From Syngnathus acus (taxonomy: Eukaryota; Chordata; Actinopteri; Syngnathiformes; Syngnathidae), in the NCBI RefSeq assembly GCF_901709675.1, contig NC_051093.1, positions 496,001 to 560,000 on the forward strand: a stretch of 64,000 nucleotides of DNA. Direction: 5' to 3'. The notes below the pieces were generated by a model. It was not told where the DNA came from. It worked only from the letters and a program-made list of their open reading frames with translations, and searched no databases. The position numbers were made by a program, and so were the translations under genes. The first letter of the stretch is position 1; each line of letters opens with the position of its first letter. Shown here piece after piece: positions 41,885 to 53,531 of the stretch.

Positions 41885-43505
41885 CAGTGCCTTGCGAAAG
41901 TATTCGGCCCCCTTGAACCTTTCAACATTTCGCCACATTTCAGGCTTCAAACATAAAGATATAAAATTTTAATTTTTTGTCAAGAATCAACAAGTGGGAC
42001 ACAATCGTGAAGTGGAACGAAATTTATTGGATAATTTAAACTTTTTTAACAAATAAAAAACTGAAAAGTGGGGCGTGCAATATTATTCGGCCCCTTTACT
42101 TTCAGTGCAGCAAACTCACTCCAGAAGTTCAGTGAGGATCTTTGAATGATCCAATGTTGTCCTAAATGACTGATGATGATAAATAGAATGCACCTGTGTG
42201 TAATCAAGTCTCCGTATAAATGCACCTGCTCTTAGTCTCAGGGTTCTGTTTAAAGCGCAGAGAGAACCGTCAAGACAAAGGAACACACCAGGCAGGTCCG
42301 AGATACTGTTGTGGAGAAGTTTAAAGCCGGATTTGGATACAAAAAGATTTCCCAAGCTTTAAACATCTCAAGGAGCACTGTGCAAGCAATTATATTGAAA
42401 TGGAAGGAGTATCAGACCACTGCAAATCTACCAAGACCCGGCCGTCCCTCCAAACTTTCATCTCAAACAAGGAGAAGACTGATCAGAGATGCAGCCAAGA
42501 GGCCCATGATCACTCTGGATGAACTGCAGATAACTACAGCTGAGGTGGGAGAGTCTGTCCATAGGACAAGAATCAGTCGTGCACTGCACAAATCTGGCCA
42601 TTATGGAAGAGTGGCAAGAAGAAAGCCATTCTCAAAGATATCCATAAAACGTCTCATTTAAAGTTTGCCACAAGCCACCTGGGAGACACACCAAACATGT
42701 GGAAGAAGGTGCTCTGGTCAGATGAAACCAAAATCGAACTTTTTGGCCACAATGCAAAACGATATGTTTGGCGTAAAAGCAACACAGCTCATCACCCTGA
42801 ACACAGCATCCCCACTGTCAAACATGGTGGTGGCAGCATCATGGTTTGGGCCTGCTTTTCTTCAGCAGGGACAGGGAAGATGGCTAAAATTGATGGGAAG
42901 ATGGATGGAGCCAAATACAGGACCATTCTGGAAGAAAACCTGTTGGAGTCTGCAAAAGACCTGAGACTGGGACGGAGATTTATCTTCCAACAGGACAATG
43001 ATCCAAAACATAAAGCCAAATCTACAATGGAATGGTTCACAAATAGACGTATCCAGGTGTTAGAATGGCCAAGTCAAAGTCCAGACCTGAATCCAATCGA
43101 GAATCTGTGGAAAGAGCTGAAGACTGCTGCTCACAAACGGTCTCCATCCAACCTCACTGAGCTCGAGCTGTTTTGCAAGGAAGAATGGGCAAGAATTCCA
43201 GTCTCTCGATGTGCAAAACTGATAGAGACATACCCCAAGCGACTTGCAGCTGTAATTGCAGCAAAAGGTGGCGCTACAAAGTATTAGCGCAAGGGGGCCG
43301 AATAATATTGCACGCCCCACTTTTCAGTTTTTTATTTGTTAAAAAGGTTTAAATTATCCAATAAATTTTGTTCCACTTCACGATTGTGTCCCACTTGTTG
43401 TTGATTCTTGACAAAAAATTAAACTTTTATATCTTTATGTTTGAAGCCTGAAATGTCGCGAAATGTTGAAAGGTTCAAGGGGCCGAATACTTTCGCAAGG
43501 CACTG
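41885..43505 (+). mobile_element. Tc1/mariner element, copy 3, complete ends
   Basis: 1621 bp bounded by CAGTGCCTTGCG...CGCAAGGCACTG with TA at 41883-41884 and 43506-43507. Both ends carry long (about 200 bp) inverted repeats with outer and inner TATTCGGCCCC-type motifs. Inserted in the BEL/Pao remnant. Confidence 0.95.
42269..43287 (+). pseudogene. Tc1 transposase, copy 3, inactivated
   Basis: Clearly homologous to the open copy at 1-1013. The codon at the start position (42269-42271) is GTC instead of ATG, and one base is lost near 42632 in the run that should encode the segment after GRVARRKPF, shifting the frame. Downstream the catalytic region is open in the new frame ([26 protein letters not shown]). 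It is therefore a non-autonomous copy that could still be moved by a transposase acting in trans. Confidence 0.92.
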
Positions 43506-43927
43506 TATCTCCAACAGTCACGTTCCTTTGTGTTGTATGCCATTTACTTCTTATGAATAGGTTAGGCCCCGCTAACTGACTCTACTTTCTCCAGAATTGG
43601 TCAACTTCAGTTTGGATGGCTCTTAACCTTTTGTAGGGATAGCCTTCGAACTCAAATCTTCCCAGATCTCCTCTGGGTCCAGTTCTTCCCAGCAGAAGGG
43701 AATTAGGGCTGATGTAGTCTACACAGTCCTCCCGGCTCTGGGTTCTGGCTTCTATGGGTCTCTCATTGGCAAGGTTAGCAGCCATGTAAAGAAAGGTTTG
43801 GAACTCACTCCAAGTAAAGCATCCATTTCCTCCCAGGTTTTGCAGAGCATGTTTCACTGTCTGAACAGCAGCCTCTGCAGCTCCATTCCTGTGAGGGGAA
43901 TCAGCTGGGTGAATTTTCCAACTAAAG

Positions 43928-44235
43928 TTAAAAAAAAAAGTCCCAATGATCGTCACACACACATCTGGGTGTGGTGAAATTTGTCCTCTACATTTAACCC
44001 ATCCCCGTGTGATTTTGATCCATCCCCTGGGGTAGAGGGGAGCTGTGAGCAGCAGCGGTGCCACGCTCGGGAATCATTTGGTGATCTAACTTCCCATTCC
44101 AACCCTTGATGCTGAGTGCCAAGCAGGGAGGCAATGGGTCCCATTTTTATAGCCTTTGGTATGACCCGGCCAGGGTTTGAACCAACAACCTTCCAGTCTC
44201 AGGGCGGACACTTTACCATTAGGCCACTGAGCTGG
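43928..44235 (-). mobile_element. tRNA-derived SINE, copy 3
   Basis: Same family as the two other copies. The tRNA-like head reaches AGCTCAGTGGCCTAATGGTA near 44235. It interrupts the BEL/Pao integrase coding region. An A-run on its left is the 3' tail. Confidence 0.88.
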
Positions 44236-45273
44236 CTCCATTCTGTTCCATGTTTGGAGGCTTTATTTTCAACTTCAGAATTTTCCAGCTGGTCCAGAAA
44301 GAGTTAGAGCTCTCTAAGGGCAGGTCTAGCTCCCACAAAGTTCTTTCCTGGGTCTGACCACGGCTCCTTTGGATGCCCTCTCAGAGCTGTGAATCTGTTG
44401 TAGGCCAGCAGGAAAGCTTCAGATGACTGGTCTCTGACTACATCGGCGTGAAGAGCCCGGGATGCCGTACAGCAGAAGACAGTTCCCCATACCTTGAGCC
44501 TTACTCTCTTCCTCACTTCATCCTTCACTTCATAAGGTTCAAATAAATCCACTGTTGTGTATTCAAATGGTTTGGATGGTGTTATTCGTTCCATTGTAAG
44601 GTCACTCACGATCTGCTTACATGTTCTGGCTCTGGCCTTTCTGCATGTCACACAGCTGTCAACAACTTTCTGAGCCAATTTCCGGCCTTTTATTATCCAT
44701 GCCTTCTTTCTCATCTGAAGGAGTGTACCTGCAATTTCTTCATGATTTTTCTTGTGGGCTTCTTGAGCTAGAAGTGTGGATATCCATGCATCATAAGGTA
44801 ATATTGGTACAATGGTTTTTTTCATCATTAAAGATCTGAAATCTTCCTCCACAGAGTAAGAGTCCAGTCTTTGCATCTCTGAATATGGCAAGTCTGTTGA
44901 GGGTGGTGTCTTGAAAAGCTGCACCTTCCTGGGCTGCGAGGAAGAGATCTCTTTGTTCACCGATGGTAAGTATAGCTTGTTTAGCTCTGGATTTTATCTC
45001 TGCTGAAGAAAGTTCCTCCCACTTTGGTTTACTTGAAGCTGTGGCTGAGCTCTTTGACAGGACCATTTTCCACTTCATTGCAGCTCTCCATACCCAGGCA
45101 ACGACTTTGATCAACTTGGTTAAGCTGCTGAACTTCCTCGTGTTAATGAGTTCTCTCACTGCAAAACCCGCTGGTGGTCTTCAGACTTGAATCTTAGATC
45201 CTTCTCCATCAGGGCTTTTCAGTATGGCGTCACTCCTTCTAGCTGCTGCTGTAGGATCTGGGACAGTACTAAC

Positions 45274-46197
45274 CAGAGATGGGGACTCGAGTCACTGTGA
45301 CTTGTACTCGAGTCGACTCGAGTTGGACTTGGAAGTTAAAGACCCGGGACTTGACTTGACTTGAGACACGATGACTTGAATGACTTCAGTGTTATTTAGT
45401 TTATGTTTTCAGTTTGAATATAAAATTAATAATACATTTAAAAAAATAATATCGATAACACGGTAGGAGCGCAGGCTGAGAATGGCGTTGTCATGATTGG
45501 ATCACTACCCTGTCAATCAATCAGTCGTGCCCTCTCTACCTACCGAACGTGTTTATTGGAGAATCACGCCCCTTTATATCAGACATGCGCAAACATGTCA
45601 GCGGGGGCGGGAGCGGTACCGCGAGGCATCACCTTCGGCTATCGCAATTACTTTTATGACGGCAAAAGACCGACAGCACAGTGCAAGATATGCAACAAAA
45701 ACATTTCGGACAGCCAGACGACAACTTCAAACTTTGTCCGTCATTTGAAGAGCCATTCTGCCAAGTAAGTGCTTTTCATTTATCTAAATAGGTGTGTATA
45801 TATAGCTTTAATGCAATGAATATGATGATGAAACTGAATTAAGTAAATATGATTTAATGGTGTATTTTACTGAATATCAGTAATTACAGTGCAAATCCAA
45901 ATTATTGTCATATTTTTTAAACAGGTTAGACACATTGGACAATGATGGTTACTTAAAGTTACTGATATCTTGTCTTTTCACAACTAAGATCAGATTCTGC
46001 GGGTAAAATTGCAATAATAAGGTGACTTGACTTGGACTTGACTTGACCTATTTAAGGACTTGACTTGGACTTGACTTGACCTATTTAAGGACTTGACTTG
46101 CCCAAGAAAAAAATGACTTGGGACTTACTTGAGACTTGAAGGTTAAGACTTGAGACTTATTTGAGACTTGCACATGTGTGACTTGGTCCCATCTCTG
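45274..46197 (+). mobile_element. hAT-like element remnant with BED finger exon
   Basis: The termini CAGAGATGGGGAC (45274) and GTCCCATCTCTG (46197) form a short imperfect inverted repeat. Sub-terminal regions carry many GACTTGAGACTTG/GACTTGACTTG repeats on both sides, probably transposase-binding sites. The flanks do not show a matching 8-bp duplication, so one side may have been rearranged. Confidence 0.75.
45595..45768 (+). CDS. BED-type zinc finger, first exon of a hAT transposase
   Basis: From the ATG at 45595: MSAGAGAVPRG and an aromatic FGYRNYFYDGKR, then a finger with C-x2-C and H-x4-H (CKICNKN, FVRHLKSH), typical of BED domains at the N-terminus of hAT transposases. AA|GTAAGT at the end of the finger looks like a splice donor, so the nominal stop there lies in an intron. 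The rest of the transposase is absent, consistent with an internal deletion derivative. Confidence 0.7.
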   Translation: MSAGAGAVPRGITFGYRNYFYDGKRPTAQCKICNKNISDSQTTTSNFVRHLKSHSAK

Positions 46198-46510
46198 ACA
46201 GGAAGTGGCCTCAGGTAAACTGGAAGTGACCCCAAATCAAACCGGAAGTGACCAATATAAGCCGGAAGTGACCTTTTTGAACCGGAAGTGACCTCACCTA
46301 AACCGGAAGTGACCAAATCAAACCGGAAGTGCCCCAAATCAGACCGGAAGTGACCCAAATAAACCGGAAGTGACCTTTTTGAACCGGAAGTGACCCCAAA
46401 TAAACCGGAAGTGCACTAAATTAAACCGTAAGTGCCCCAAAATAACCGGAAGTGACCTAATTTCAACAAGAAGTGCCCTAAATGAAACTAGAAATGACCT
46501 ACATTTAACA
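46198..46510. repeat. ~20-bp minisatellite of AACCGGAAGTGACC units
   Basis: About 15 degenerate units; ten contain an exact CCGGAAGTG and others carry single changes (CTGGAAGTG, CCGTAAGTG). Spacing is irregular (about 17-22 bp). The core coincides with the ETS/GABP binding consensus. It directly abuts the right end of the hAT remnant. Confidence 0.93.
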
Positions 46511-46751
46511 TTTGCTCTAACTTTTACAATTTTTGTCTGATTCAACCCGTTTGAACTTTTGAACTCCAAAGTGAACCTCTTGAACCTTAGTTTTCGTTTT
46601 GTTCCAAATTTCAAAAATCTTTGGCGCAATTTTTTAAAAAATTTCCATTCATTCTCTATGACGCATTCAACATTTGCTCTAACCTCTACATTTTTTAACC
46701 AATTCAACCGTTCTAACTTTTGTAGTGTATTTTTATTTAGGTCTCATACAA

Positions 46752-47096
46752 TGTATATTTCACTTCTAAGTTTAGAGGTGACCAGATCACACGCGCATGA
46801 GATTTTATGGGGCCTGGGCCAGGAAGGCAGACTTCCTGGCACCAGGATACGGGAATCGGCCATTTGGTTAGAATCAACAAGGCAGGCTGGGGGGGTCAGA
46901 GGACATCCAGCAGCCCTCGTGTGTGTGCGCCTGAGTAAGGGGGGGCACGGGGTATAAGACCCAAGGCGGGAGAAGACAGGGGGGGGGGACTTCTTTTTTT
47001 GGCTAGGGAGAGAGACTTCAATTCTGACATCGGTTGAATAAAATCTTTCCCCAATCAGCCGTGTGTCACTGAAGTTTTCCTTCCCTGAGCCAGCCA
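46752..47096 (+). repeat. Possible solo LTR
   Basis: The segment starts TG and ends CA. It contains a TATA-like GGTATAAGACC near 46950 and, about 80 bp later, GAATAAAATC, an LTR-like promoter/poly(A) layout. No target duplication was found and no second copy exists in the window, so this is tentative. Confidence 0.3.
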
Positions 47097-47509
47097 CCTA
47101 TCCACCGTTTGATCTTGGAGACCAGCAGTACATCGAAGAGAATTCACCACACTTTCAACTGTTCATCTTTTTCCTACCTATTCCTCAACTTTTCCACTTA
47201 CCAAAATTTATGCCAAATTCTCCAAAATTTCGTTTTTCAACTCTAATTTCTACATTTTACAACCGATTCAACCGTTCCAACTTTCAACTGTTCATCATTT
47301 TCCTACCTATGCCACAACTTCCCAATTACCAAAATTTTGAAATTCACCACAAATTCTCCAAAATTTCATTTTAGACTTCTATTTTCTACATTTCTCAAGT
47401 AATTCAACTCGTTTCAACATCATTCGGCAGCATTCCCCAAGAGGTTATTCAAAGTCTTCGCCTTCACATGCAATTTCTCCAGAAATTGCATTTTCTAGTT
47501 AACTATATC

Positions 47510-47600
47510 CTATACCCCCCCACCCTTTTTATTCCCTGTAAAGCGTCTTTGGGTCATTGAAAAGCGCAATATAAATTAAATGAACTATTATTATAATCTA
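47510..47600 (+). mobile_element. LINE 3' end fragment
   Basis: GTCTTTGGGTCATTGAAAA, then ATATAAATTAAATGAA and a (TTA)n-like tail, an L2/CR1-type 3' terminus. A near-identical fragment lies at 62400-62475. Confidence 0.6.
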
Positions 47601-48158
47601 GCCTATTGGGAGAAATTGAGAAACGTGATTTATTCAACAAACAAGCTTGTGAATTTCAAACGTATCCGTTTTTGTTCCAATGTGTTAAATATTTTGTGAT
47701 TGAGCAATCATTACAAGGTTTGAATGTTCAAGTTTATTGACAAGTGTAATTCATGCAGGCATGTCGCACAGATGAAATTACGTTCCTCTCTAATACACAG
47801 TACCTCTCAAAATTGGTATTGTAAAGCTGCCTCAATTTATACAACATGTGGTTCTTGAAAATTAACTAAGCAGCCAGCGACAAAAAAACATTTGTGAAAA
47901 ATCAGGCTGCAGAGACAAGGGAATTATTTTACCTAACAATCTTTTTTTTTTATTCTCTCGATGCATCTTTCAACATTGATCAATCTCTGCGGTTGTGTCA
48001 GCATTGATTTGAAGGTCAGCTGTGTCATCCCGTGTCGTTTGGCTGCTGGAACTGTTTGGGGTCATCCCTCTCTTTTTCATTGATGCATCAGGGGTGTCTA
48101 CATTTCTTTGGGTTAGCGCGTTCCTTTTGCAGTGTAAGATTAAGCTACTTGAGATGTA
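47601..48158. other. Spacer with a possible minus-strand coding tail
   Basis: A minus-strand frame ending at 47970 (CKRNALTQRNVDTPDASMKK...AEIDQC) is hydrophilic and could be the last exon of a gene or transposon interrupted by Gypsy-2. I recognise no family and see only a weak acceptor. Confidence 0.25.
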
Positions 48159-48163
48159 CAATT

Positions 48164-48669
48164 TGTCAGGCTCAGGGCAAGGAGAGGACTCAAATGCAGA
48201 GCTCCAAAAAAGGAGTTTATTTCCTTCACGGAAGACCGCTCCAAAAAACAAAAGCGCCTCACAATGAGGGAAAAAGGCAAAAACAAAAGGCGCCTCAAAC
48301 TGAGGGAAAAACGAAGGCGAGGGCTCACGCACAACACACAAAGCGTGGACAAAAAAGTCTCTGTGATCAAGGCAATCAAGGGCTATATCTGTGGCTATGG
48401 AGTCGCTGGTGGTCATGGCTTGCAAGACGCACTGGCACAGGACAAGGGGAAGACGCAGGCTAAATACACACACAGAAGAGGAAGGACACAGGTGCAGACA
48501 ATCAGGGCGAACGACACAGGTGTACGTGGTTAACAAACGGGGAGGTCAAGTGAACGACCGTGCAGCGGAAGGACCAGTGATCTGAAACGTGATGTACAAA
48601 TAAAACAGGAAGTTAGAATATGAAGGACAGGACAAAACAAAACAATCTACAAAACCTGACAGCATGACA
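48164..48669 (-). repeat. 3' LTR of Gypsy-2
   Basis: 506 bp; partner of 53021-53526. The open frame running through it (47970-48536) is an accident of the LTR sequence, since the same frame occurs in the other LTR. Confidence 0.96.
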
Positions 48670-48681
48670 TAACCCCCCCCT

Positions 48682-49290
48682 CTAGGGCCGGATCCCAGAC
48701 GGACCAGGAGCATCTGGGTGAGCCGCGTAGAAGTCGTCCAGCAGACCGGGATCTAAGATGAAACTGCGCGGCACCCATTGCCGCTCCTCTGGCCCATAAC
48801 CCTCCCAGTCGACCAGGAACTGCCAGCCCCTTCCCTTCCTGCGCACGTCCAGTAGCTCCTTGACTGTGTACGCAGGCCCACCCCCCACAGTCCGCGGAGA
48901 CGGAGGCGGCTCGGGAGCCGGCACCATCCCACTCTCCCTGACCGGCTTGATCTTCCCGACGTGGAAGGTGGGATGCACAGCGAGGGACCGGGGCAGGCGA
49001 AGTCGTACAGCGGCTGGATTCACGACCTTGGAGATGGGAAAAGGCCCCACAAAACGGGGTGCCAGCTTTCTGGAGCCCACTTGGAGCGGAAGATCCCGAG
49101 CGGACAGCCAGACCCGTTGGCCCCGCTGGTAGGCGGGCGCCGGCCGTCGTCTCCGGTCGGCCATCCTCTTCACTCGGTCCCCCTGGCGGACCAGCGTGGC
49201 TCGCGCTGCCGCCCAGATGCGATGACATCGTCTTACCACGGCGCGCGCCGAGGTTACCGACACCTCTGGCTCATTGTCAGGGAAGGCTGA
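48682..49290 (-). pseudogene. Gypsy-2 pol, integrase C-terminus and chromodomain (out of frame)
   Basis: Continues the integrase in another frame: [52 protein letters not shown], then a chromodomain ([34 protein letters not shown]). A small deletion near 49,295, between short CCCT repeats, separates it from the main frame. Chromodomains in this clade steer integration to particular chromatin, so this copy's own integrase would lack that part. Confidence 0.9.
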
Positions 49291-52200
49291 TAGCCAAAGA
49301 CGCACATGAAAGGGGACATCCCAGTAGCTGTGGTAGGGAGGGAGTTATGGGCGTATTCCACCCAGATCAGGTTCTTACTCCATGTGGAGGGGTTCTGGGT
49401 CACCAGGCAGCGGAGGCCTGTTTCCAGCTGTTGATTGATGCGCTCCGCCTGGCCGTTGGCCTCCGGGTGATAGCCCGAAGTGAGGCTCACGGTGGCCCCT
49501 ATGTGTCTGCAGAACTCCTTCCAGAATCGAGACACGAATTGAGGCCCCCTATCCGACGTGACATTCCGCGGGAATCCGTGTACTCTAAAAACATGGTCCA
49601 TGAGGACTTCGGCCGTTCGCCTGGCTGAGGGTAATTTGTGCAGGGCAATGAAATGGGCCATTTTGGAGAACCGGTCCACCACAGTGAGTATCGTTGTCTT
49701 CCCCTTGGATACGGGAAGTCCCGTGACAAAGTCCACAGAGATCTCGGCCCATGGTCGAGAGGGAATGGGGAGAGGTTGCAGCAGACCCACCCGGGCGCCG
49801 GGGGTGTTCTTACTCCGCGCGCAGACGGAGCAGGCTGCCACATATTCCCTGACGTCGGCCCCCATGGAGGGCCACCAGAACCGCTGCTGAATGACGTACC
49901 GGGTTCTTCTCACGCCCGGATGACAGGCGAGCCGGGAGGTGTGTGCCCAGTGGACGACTTGGGGACGCAGCCTGGGTGGAACAAATAGTCGATTCGCCGG
50001 GCATTCACCAGGGGGTGGCTCGTCGCCGTTGGCCTGCTTCACTAAGTCTTCGATGGGCCAGGTTACGGCCCCCACCACACAGTGAGGATGGAGGATGGGT
50101 TCGGGCTCCTTGGCCACCGGATCTGAACTGTAGACGCGTGACAGCGCATCGGGCTTGATGTTCTTGGCCCCCGGTCTGTAGGACAAGGTGAAATTGAAAC
50201 GGTTAAAGAAAAGGGACCAACGTGCCTGGCGGGAGTTCAGCCGTTTTGCGTTCTTGATGTATTGAAGGTTCTTATGATCAGTCCAAACCAAGAAGGGTTG
50301 TTGGGCTCCCTCTAGCCAGTGTCTCCACTCTTCGAGAGCCTGCTTCACTGCCAAAAGTTCTCGATCTCCTACGTCGTAGTTCTGCTCGGCGGGGCTCAGC
50401 CGTCGGGACAGGTAGGCGCACGGATGCAGCTTGTTGTCTGCTGGTGACCTTTGGGACAAGACGGCGCCGATCCCTTGACTGGAGGCGTCTACCTCCACCA
50501 CGAACTGACGAGACGGGTCGGGTAGTGTGAGGATCGGGGCGGAGCTGAACCGCTTCTTCAGATCCTGGAAGGCGGCCTCTGCCTCAGCCGTCCAACAGAA
50601 CGGAGCCGCTGGAGAAGTCAGAGCATGCAGCGGGGCCGCTGTGGCGCTGAAGCCTCTGATGAAGCGTCTATAAAAATTAGCGAAGCCAAGAAATTGCTGC
50701 ACTTTCTTGCGACTGTCGGGTCTAGGCCATTGTGTCACCGCGCTTACTTTTGCCGGGTCCATTTGTACCTTACCGGGGGCTATGATGAAACCAAGGAAGG
50801 ACATAGTCTTGGCGTGGAACTCACTCTTTTCAGCCTTGACGTAAAGGTGATGATCCAGGAGGCGATGCAGGACTGACTTTACATGGGTCTCACGGGTCTC
50901 CATATCCGGTGAATAGATCAGGATGTCATCCAAATATACATAAACAAAACGGTCTATAAAGTCTCTCAGAACATCGTTAATCATGGCCTGGAAAACAGCG
51001 GGGGCATTGGTGAGACCGAACGGCATCACGAGGTATTCAAAGTGTCCCCGGGGAGTGTTGAATCCCGTCTTCCATTCATCGCCCTCCCGGATGCGCACGA
51101 GATGGTAAGCGTTACGCAAATCTAATTTGGTAAAAACCCGGGCTTGCTGCAACTGATCGAATACCGTCGCCATGAGTGGAAGGGGATATCGGTTCTTAAT
51201 GGTGATTTGGTTGAGGGGACTGTAGTCTATACAGGGACGTAGGGTACCGTCTTTCTTGCCGACAAAGAAAAAACCGGCCCCTGCAGGGGAGGACAAAGGT
51301 CTGATCAATCCCGCCTTAAGTGACGCGTCTATATACTCATTTAGAGCCTGTTTTTCGGGTTCCGAAAGGGAATAAAGTCTCCCCTTGGGTATACTAGCGC
51401 CCGGCAGGAGCTCTATGGCGCAGTCGTACGGACAGTGGGGCGGTAGAGAGCTAGCCTTGGCTTTGCTAAATACATCCGCGAGTCGGTGGTAACATACTGG
51501 TACACCGGTGAGATCTGGGGTTTCGGGGTCAGAGCTACGGTTAAGGCTGATCGGGGGGTTAGGTACGACACATGACTCTTGGCAACGGGGTCCCCATCCC
51601 CTTATCTCCCCGGACGCCCAGTCCATGGTTGGATTGTGGCGCGACAGCCACGGGTACCCGAGGATAATCGGATTCTTGGGGGAGGTTATCACATGCAGTC
51701 TGACTTTCTCGTGATGAGTCCCGAAAGACAGTGAGAGAGGTTCGGTTACATGGGTTATATCAAAGAGCGCCTGACCATTGAGCGCCTCGGCTTTCACGGT
51801 TGTGGCTAGCGGTTCGGTTCTTATTCCCAGCCTCCGAGCAAAAGTCCAGTCAATCATACTCTCATCTGCCCCGGAGTCAATTAGCCCCCCGAGCTTGGTG
51901 ATTTTCCCAAGGCATGTAAGCGTGCCGATGGGTAGGGTCCGAGCCTTCTGCTGGCTACCGGAGAAGACGCCTACCTTCATTGTCCGTTTCTCGGGGCAGG
52001 AGACGACAATATGTCCCAGAGCGCCGCAGTAATAGCATCGACCTTCCTGGCGTCGGCGCTGCTTCTCCTCGGCGCTCAACTTGGCTCTGCCGAGTTGCAT
52101 GGGTTCAGCCCCAGGCGGTAGCAGTGCCGTGTTCGATGGTTGGCGGTGCGTCTCGAGGTGCGGCGATGCCAACCCGGCCACGGGGGGGAAGACGGTCGCG

Positions 52201-53003
52201 CTCCGGCTTGCGCGCTGCTTCTTCCTTTCCTGCAGGCGATTGTCGGTGCGGACAGCCAGCGCGATGAGAGCGTCGAGGTCAGCGGGGAGATCGAGGGGAA
52301 CGAGCTGGTCCTGGATGGTTCCAGAAAGGCCCTTGAGGAAGACATCATACAGGGCCGTCTGGTTCCACCCGCATTCTGTGGCCAGAGTGCGGAAGCGGAT
52401 CGCGTAGTCGCTGACTGGCTCTCGCCCCTGGGACAGCTGGCACAGCTCGCGCGCCTTTTCACGGTCCGAGGAGACTGGATCGAATACCATGCGCAGGGCT
52501 TCGACGAACGCGGAGAGAGAGCGGCAGGTGACGGAATCCCGGGCCCATTCTGCCATGGCCCACGCCCGGGCTCTTCCTGTCAAGTATGAGAGCATGTAGG
52601 CCACCCGGGAGCGTTCGGTGGGGAAATCGCCTGGAGACCGCTCAAATTGCATCTCACACCCTGTGACGAATGCTTTGCTGCCCCCGGGTTCTCCAGCGTA
52701 TCGTTCAGGGGGAGCCAGCCTGACTCCCATTGCCATGGGCGCGGGAATCTGCCGATCGATCGGGGAGGGCACTGGTGGACTGGGGATCGCTGTTGGTCCA
52801 GCGGTCAGCAGCGTGACAACGTCCTGCATCTGTCGGCTCAGTGATCCCACCTGGGCGGCCACCGCCGCTCTGAAGTCTTCTTGGGCTGCCCGGATCTCGT
52901 GGACATCCACTCCCAGGACATCGACCTGCTGCTGGTGTTGGGCTAGCGTCGATGCCTGGGAGCGCACTGCGGCGGCCAGCTGTTCTGACTCTGCCGAGTC
53001 CAT
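49254..53003 (-). CDS. gag-pol: Gypsy-2 gag-pol polyprotein, truncated by frameshift
   Basis: About 1249 codons from the ATG at 53003 ([11 protein letters not shown]), only about 18 nt inside the 5' LTR. Gag: coiled-coil start, capsid-like region ([25 protein letters not shown]) and a CCHC knuckle ([14 protein letters not shown]). Pol in the same frame: protease ([18 protein letters not shown]), RT with [13 protein letters not shown] near 50,930, RNase H ([27 protein letters not shown]) and integrase ([57 protein letters not shown]). The frame is lost after [13 protein letters not shown]. Confidence 0.94.
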   Translation of the reverse strand: MDSAESEQLAAAVRSQASTLAQHQQQVDVLGVDVHEIRAAQEDFRAAVAAQVGSLSRQMQDVVTLLTAGPTAIPSPPVPSPIDRQIPAPMAMGVRLAPPERYAGEPGGSKAFVTGCEMQFERSPGDFPTERSRVAYMLSYLTGRARAWAMAEWARDSVTCRSLSAFVEALRMVFDPVSSDREKARELCQLSQGREPVSDYAIRFRTLATECGWNQTALYDVFLKGLSGTIQDQLVPLDLPADLDALIALAVRTDNRLQERKKQRASRSATVFPPVAGLASPHLETHRQPSNTALLPPGAEPMQLGRAKLSAEEKQRRRQEGRCYYCGALGHIVVSCPEKRTMKVGVFSGSQQKARTLPIGTLTCLGKITKLGGLIDSGADESMIDWTFARRLGIRTEPLATTVKAEALNGQALFDITHVTEPLSLSFGTHHEKVRLHVITSPKNPIILGYPWLSRHNPTMDWASGEIRGWGPRCQESCVVPNPPISLNRSSDPETPDLTGVPVCYHRLADVFSKAKASSLPPHCPYDCAIELLPGASIPKGRLYSLSEPEKQALNEYIDASLKAGLIRPLSSPAGAGFFFVGKKDGTLRPCIDYSPLNQITIKNRYPLPLMATVFDQLQQARVFTKLDLRNAYHLVRIREGDEWKTGFNTPRGHFEYLVMPFGLTNAPAVFQAMINDVLRDFIDRFVYVYLDDILIYSPDMETRETHVKSVLHRLLDHHLYVKAEKSEFHAKTMSFLGFIIAPGKVQMDPAKVSAVTQWPRPDSRKKVQQFLGFANFYRRFIRGFSATAAPLHALTSPAAPFCWTAEAEAAFQDLKKRFSSAPILTLPDPSRQFVVEVDASSQGIGAVLSQRSPADNKLHPCAYLSRRLSPAEQNYDVGDRELLAVKQALEEWRHWLEGAQQPFLVWTDHKNLQYIKNAKRLNSRQARWSLFFNRFNFTLSYRPGAKNIKPDALSRVYSSDPVAKEPEPILHPHCVVGAVTWPIEDLVKQANGDEPPPGECPANRLFVPPRLRPQVVHWAHTSRLACHPGVRRTRYVIQQRFWWPSMGADVREYVAACSVCARSKNTPGARVGLLQPLPIPSRPWAEISVDFVTGLPVSKGKTTILTVVDRFSKMAHFIALHKLPSARRTAEVLMDHVFRVHGFPRNVTSDRGPQFVSRFWKEFCRHIGATVSLTSGYHPEANGQAERINQQLETGLRCLVTQNPSTWSKNLIWVEYAHNSLPTTATGMSPFMCVFGYQPSLTMSQRCR

Positions 53004-53020
53004 GTCTGGCCAGTGCGTAA

Positions 53021-53526
53021 TGTCAGGCTCAGGGCAAGGAGAGGACTCGAATGCAGAGCTCCAAAAAAGGAGTTTATTTCCTTCACGGAAGACCGCTCCA
53101 AAAAACAAAAGCGCCTCACAATGAGGGAAAAAGGCAAAAACAAAAGGCGCCTCAAACTGAGGGAAAAACGAAGGGGAGGGCTCACGCACAACACACAAAG
53201 CGTGGACAAAAACGTCTCTGTGATCAAGGTAATCAAGGGCTATATCTGTGGCTATGGAGTCGCTGGTGGTCATGGCTTGCAAGACGCACTGGCACAGGAC
53301 AAGGGGAAGACGCAGGCTAAATACACACACAGAAGAGGAAGGACACAGGTGCAGACAATCAGGGCGGACGACACAGGTGTACGTGGTTAACAAACGGGGA
53401 GGTCAAGTGAACGACCGTGCAGCGGAAGGACCAGTGATCTGAAACGTGATGTACAAATAAAACAGGAAGTTAGAATATGAAGGACAGGACAAAACAAAAC
53501 AATCCACAAAACCTGACAGCATGACA
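53021..53526 (-). repeat. 5' LTR of Gypsy-2
   Basis: 506-bp partner of 48164-48669. The gag start lies just inside it. Confidence 0.96.
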
Positions 53527-53531
53527 CAATT

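Larger units (their letters stand above)
41637..45273 (-). mobile_element. BEL/Pao retrotransposon remnant (integrase end of pol)
   Basis: Minus-strand coding pieces lie in order at about 45185-44240, 43927-43507 and 41884-41637. They encode the BEL/Pao integrase zinc-binding region (HKKNHEEIAGTLLQ, CVTCRKARA), part of the catalytic core (FEYTTVDLFEPYEV, ADVVRDQSSEAFLLAYNRF, HRNGAAEAAVQTVK) and the C-terminal tail (VWLADQNALRGQYKLAKVV; VIVLLPAEEQ). The gene is interrupted by a SINE (43928-44235) and a Tc1 element (41885-43505). No LTR, protease or RT was recognised, so it is a dead fragment. Confidence 0.85.
48164..53526 (-). mobile_element. Full-length chromovirus-type Ty3/Gypsy element (Gypsy-2)
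   Basis: 5363 bp. LTRs of 506 bp (48164-48669; 53021-53526) are in direct orientation with a perfect 5-bp target duplication CAATT (48159-48163; 53527-53531). A purine-rich tract (GAGGGGGGGG on the minus strand, about 48674-48684) sits next to the 3' LTR. I count about six LTR differences in 506 bp, so the insertion is recent but probably older than Gypsy-1. gag and pol share one frame. Confidence 0.96.

Noticed and set aside
46198-46510. Regularly spaced repeats suggesting a CRISPR-like array
   Set aside because: Units are short and degenerate with irregular spacing and no unique equal-length spacers, in a vertebrate genome without cas genes. It is a minisatellite.
47970-48536. 188-residue minus-strand open frame at the edge of Gypsy-2
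   Set aside because: The same frame recurs in the other LTR (upstream of 53003), so most of it is LTR sequence read by chance. Only the last ~60 residues lie outside the LTR and have no recognised family.
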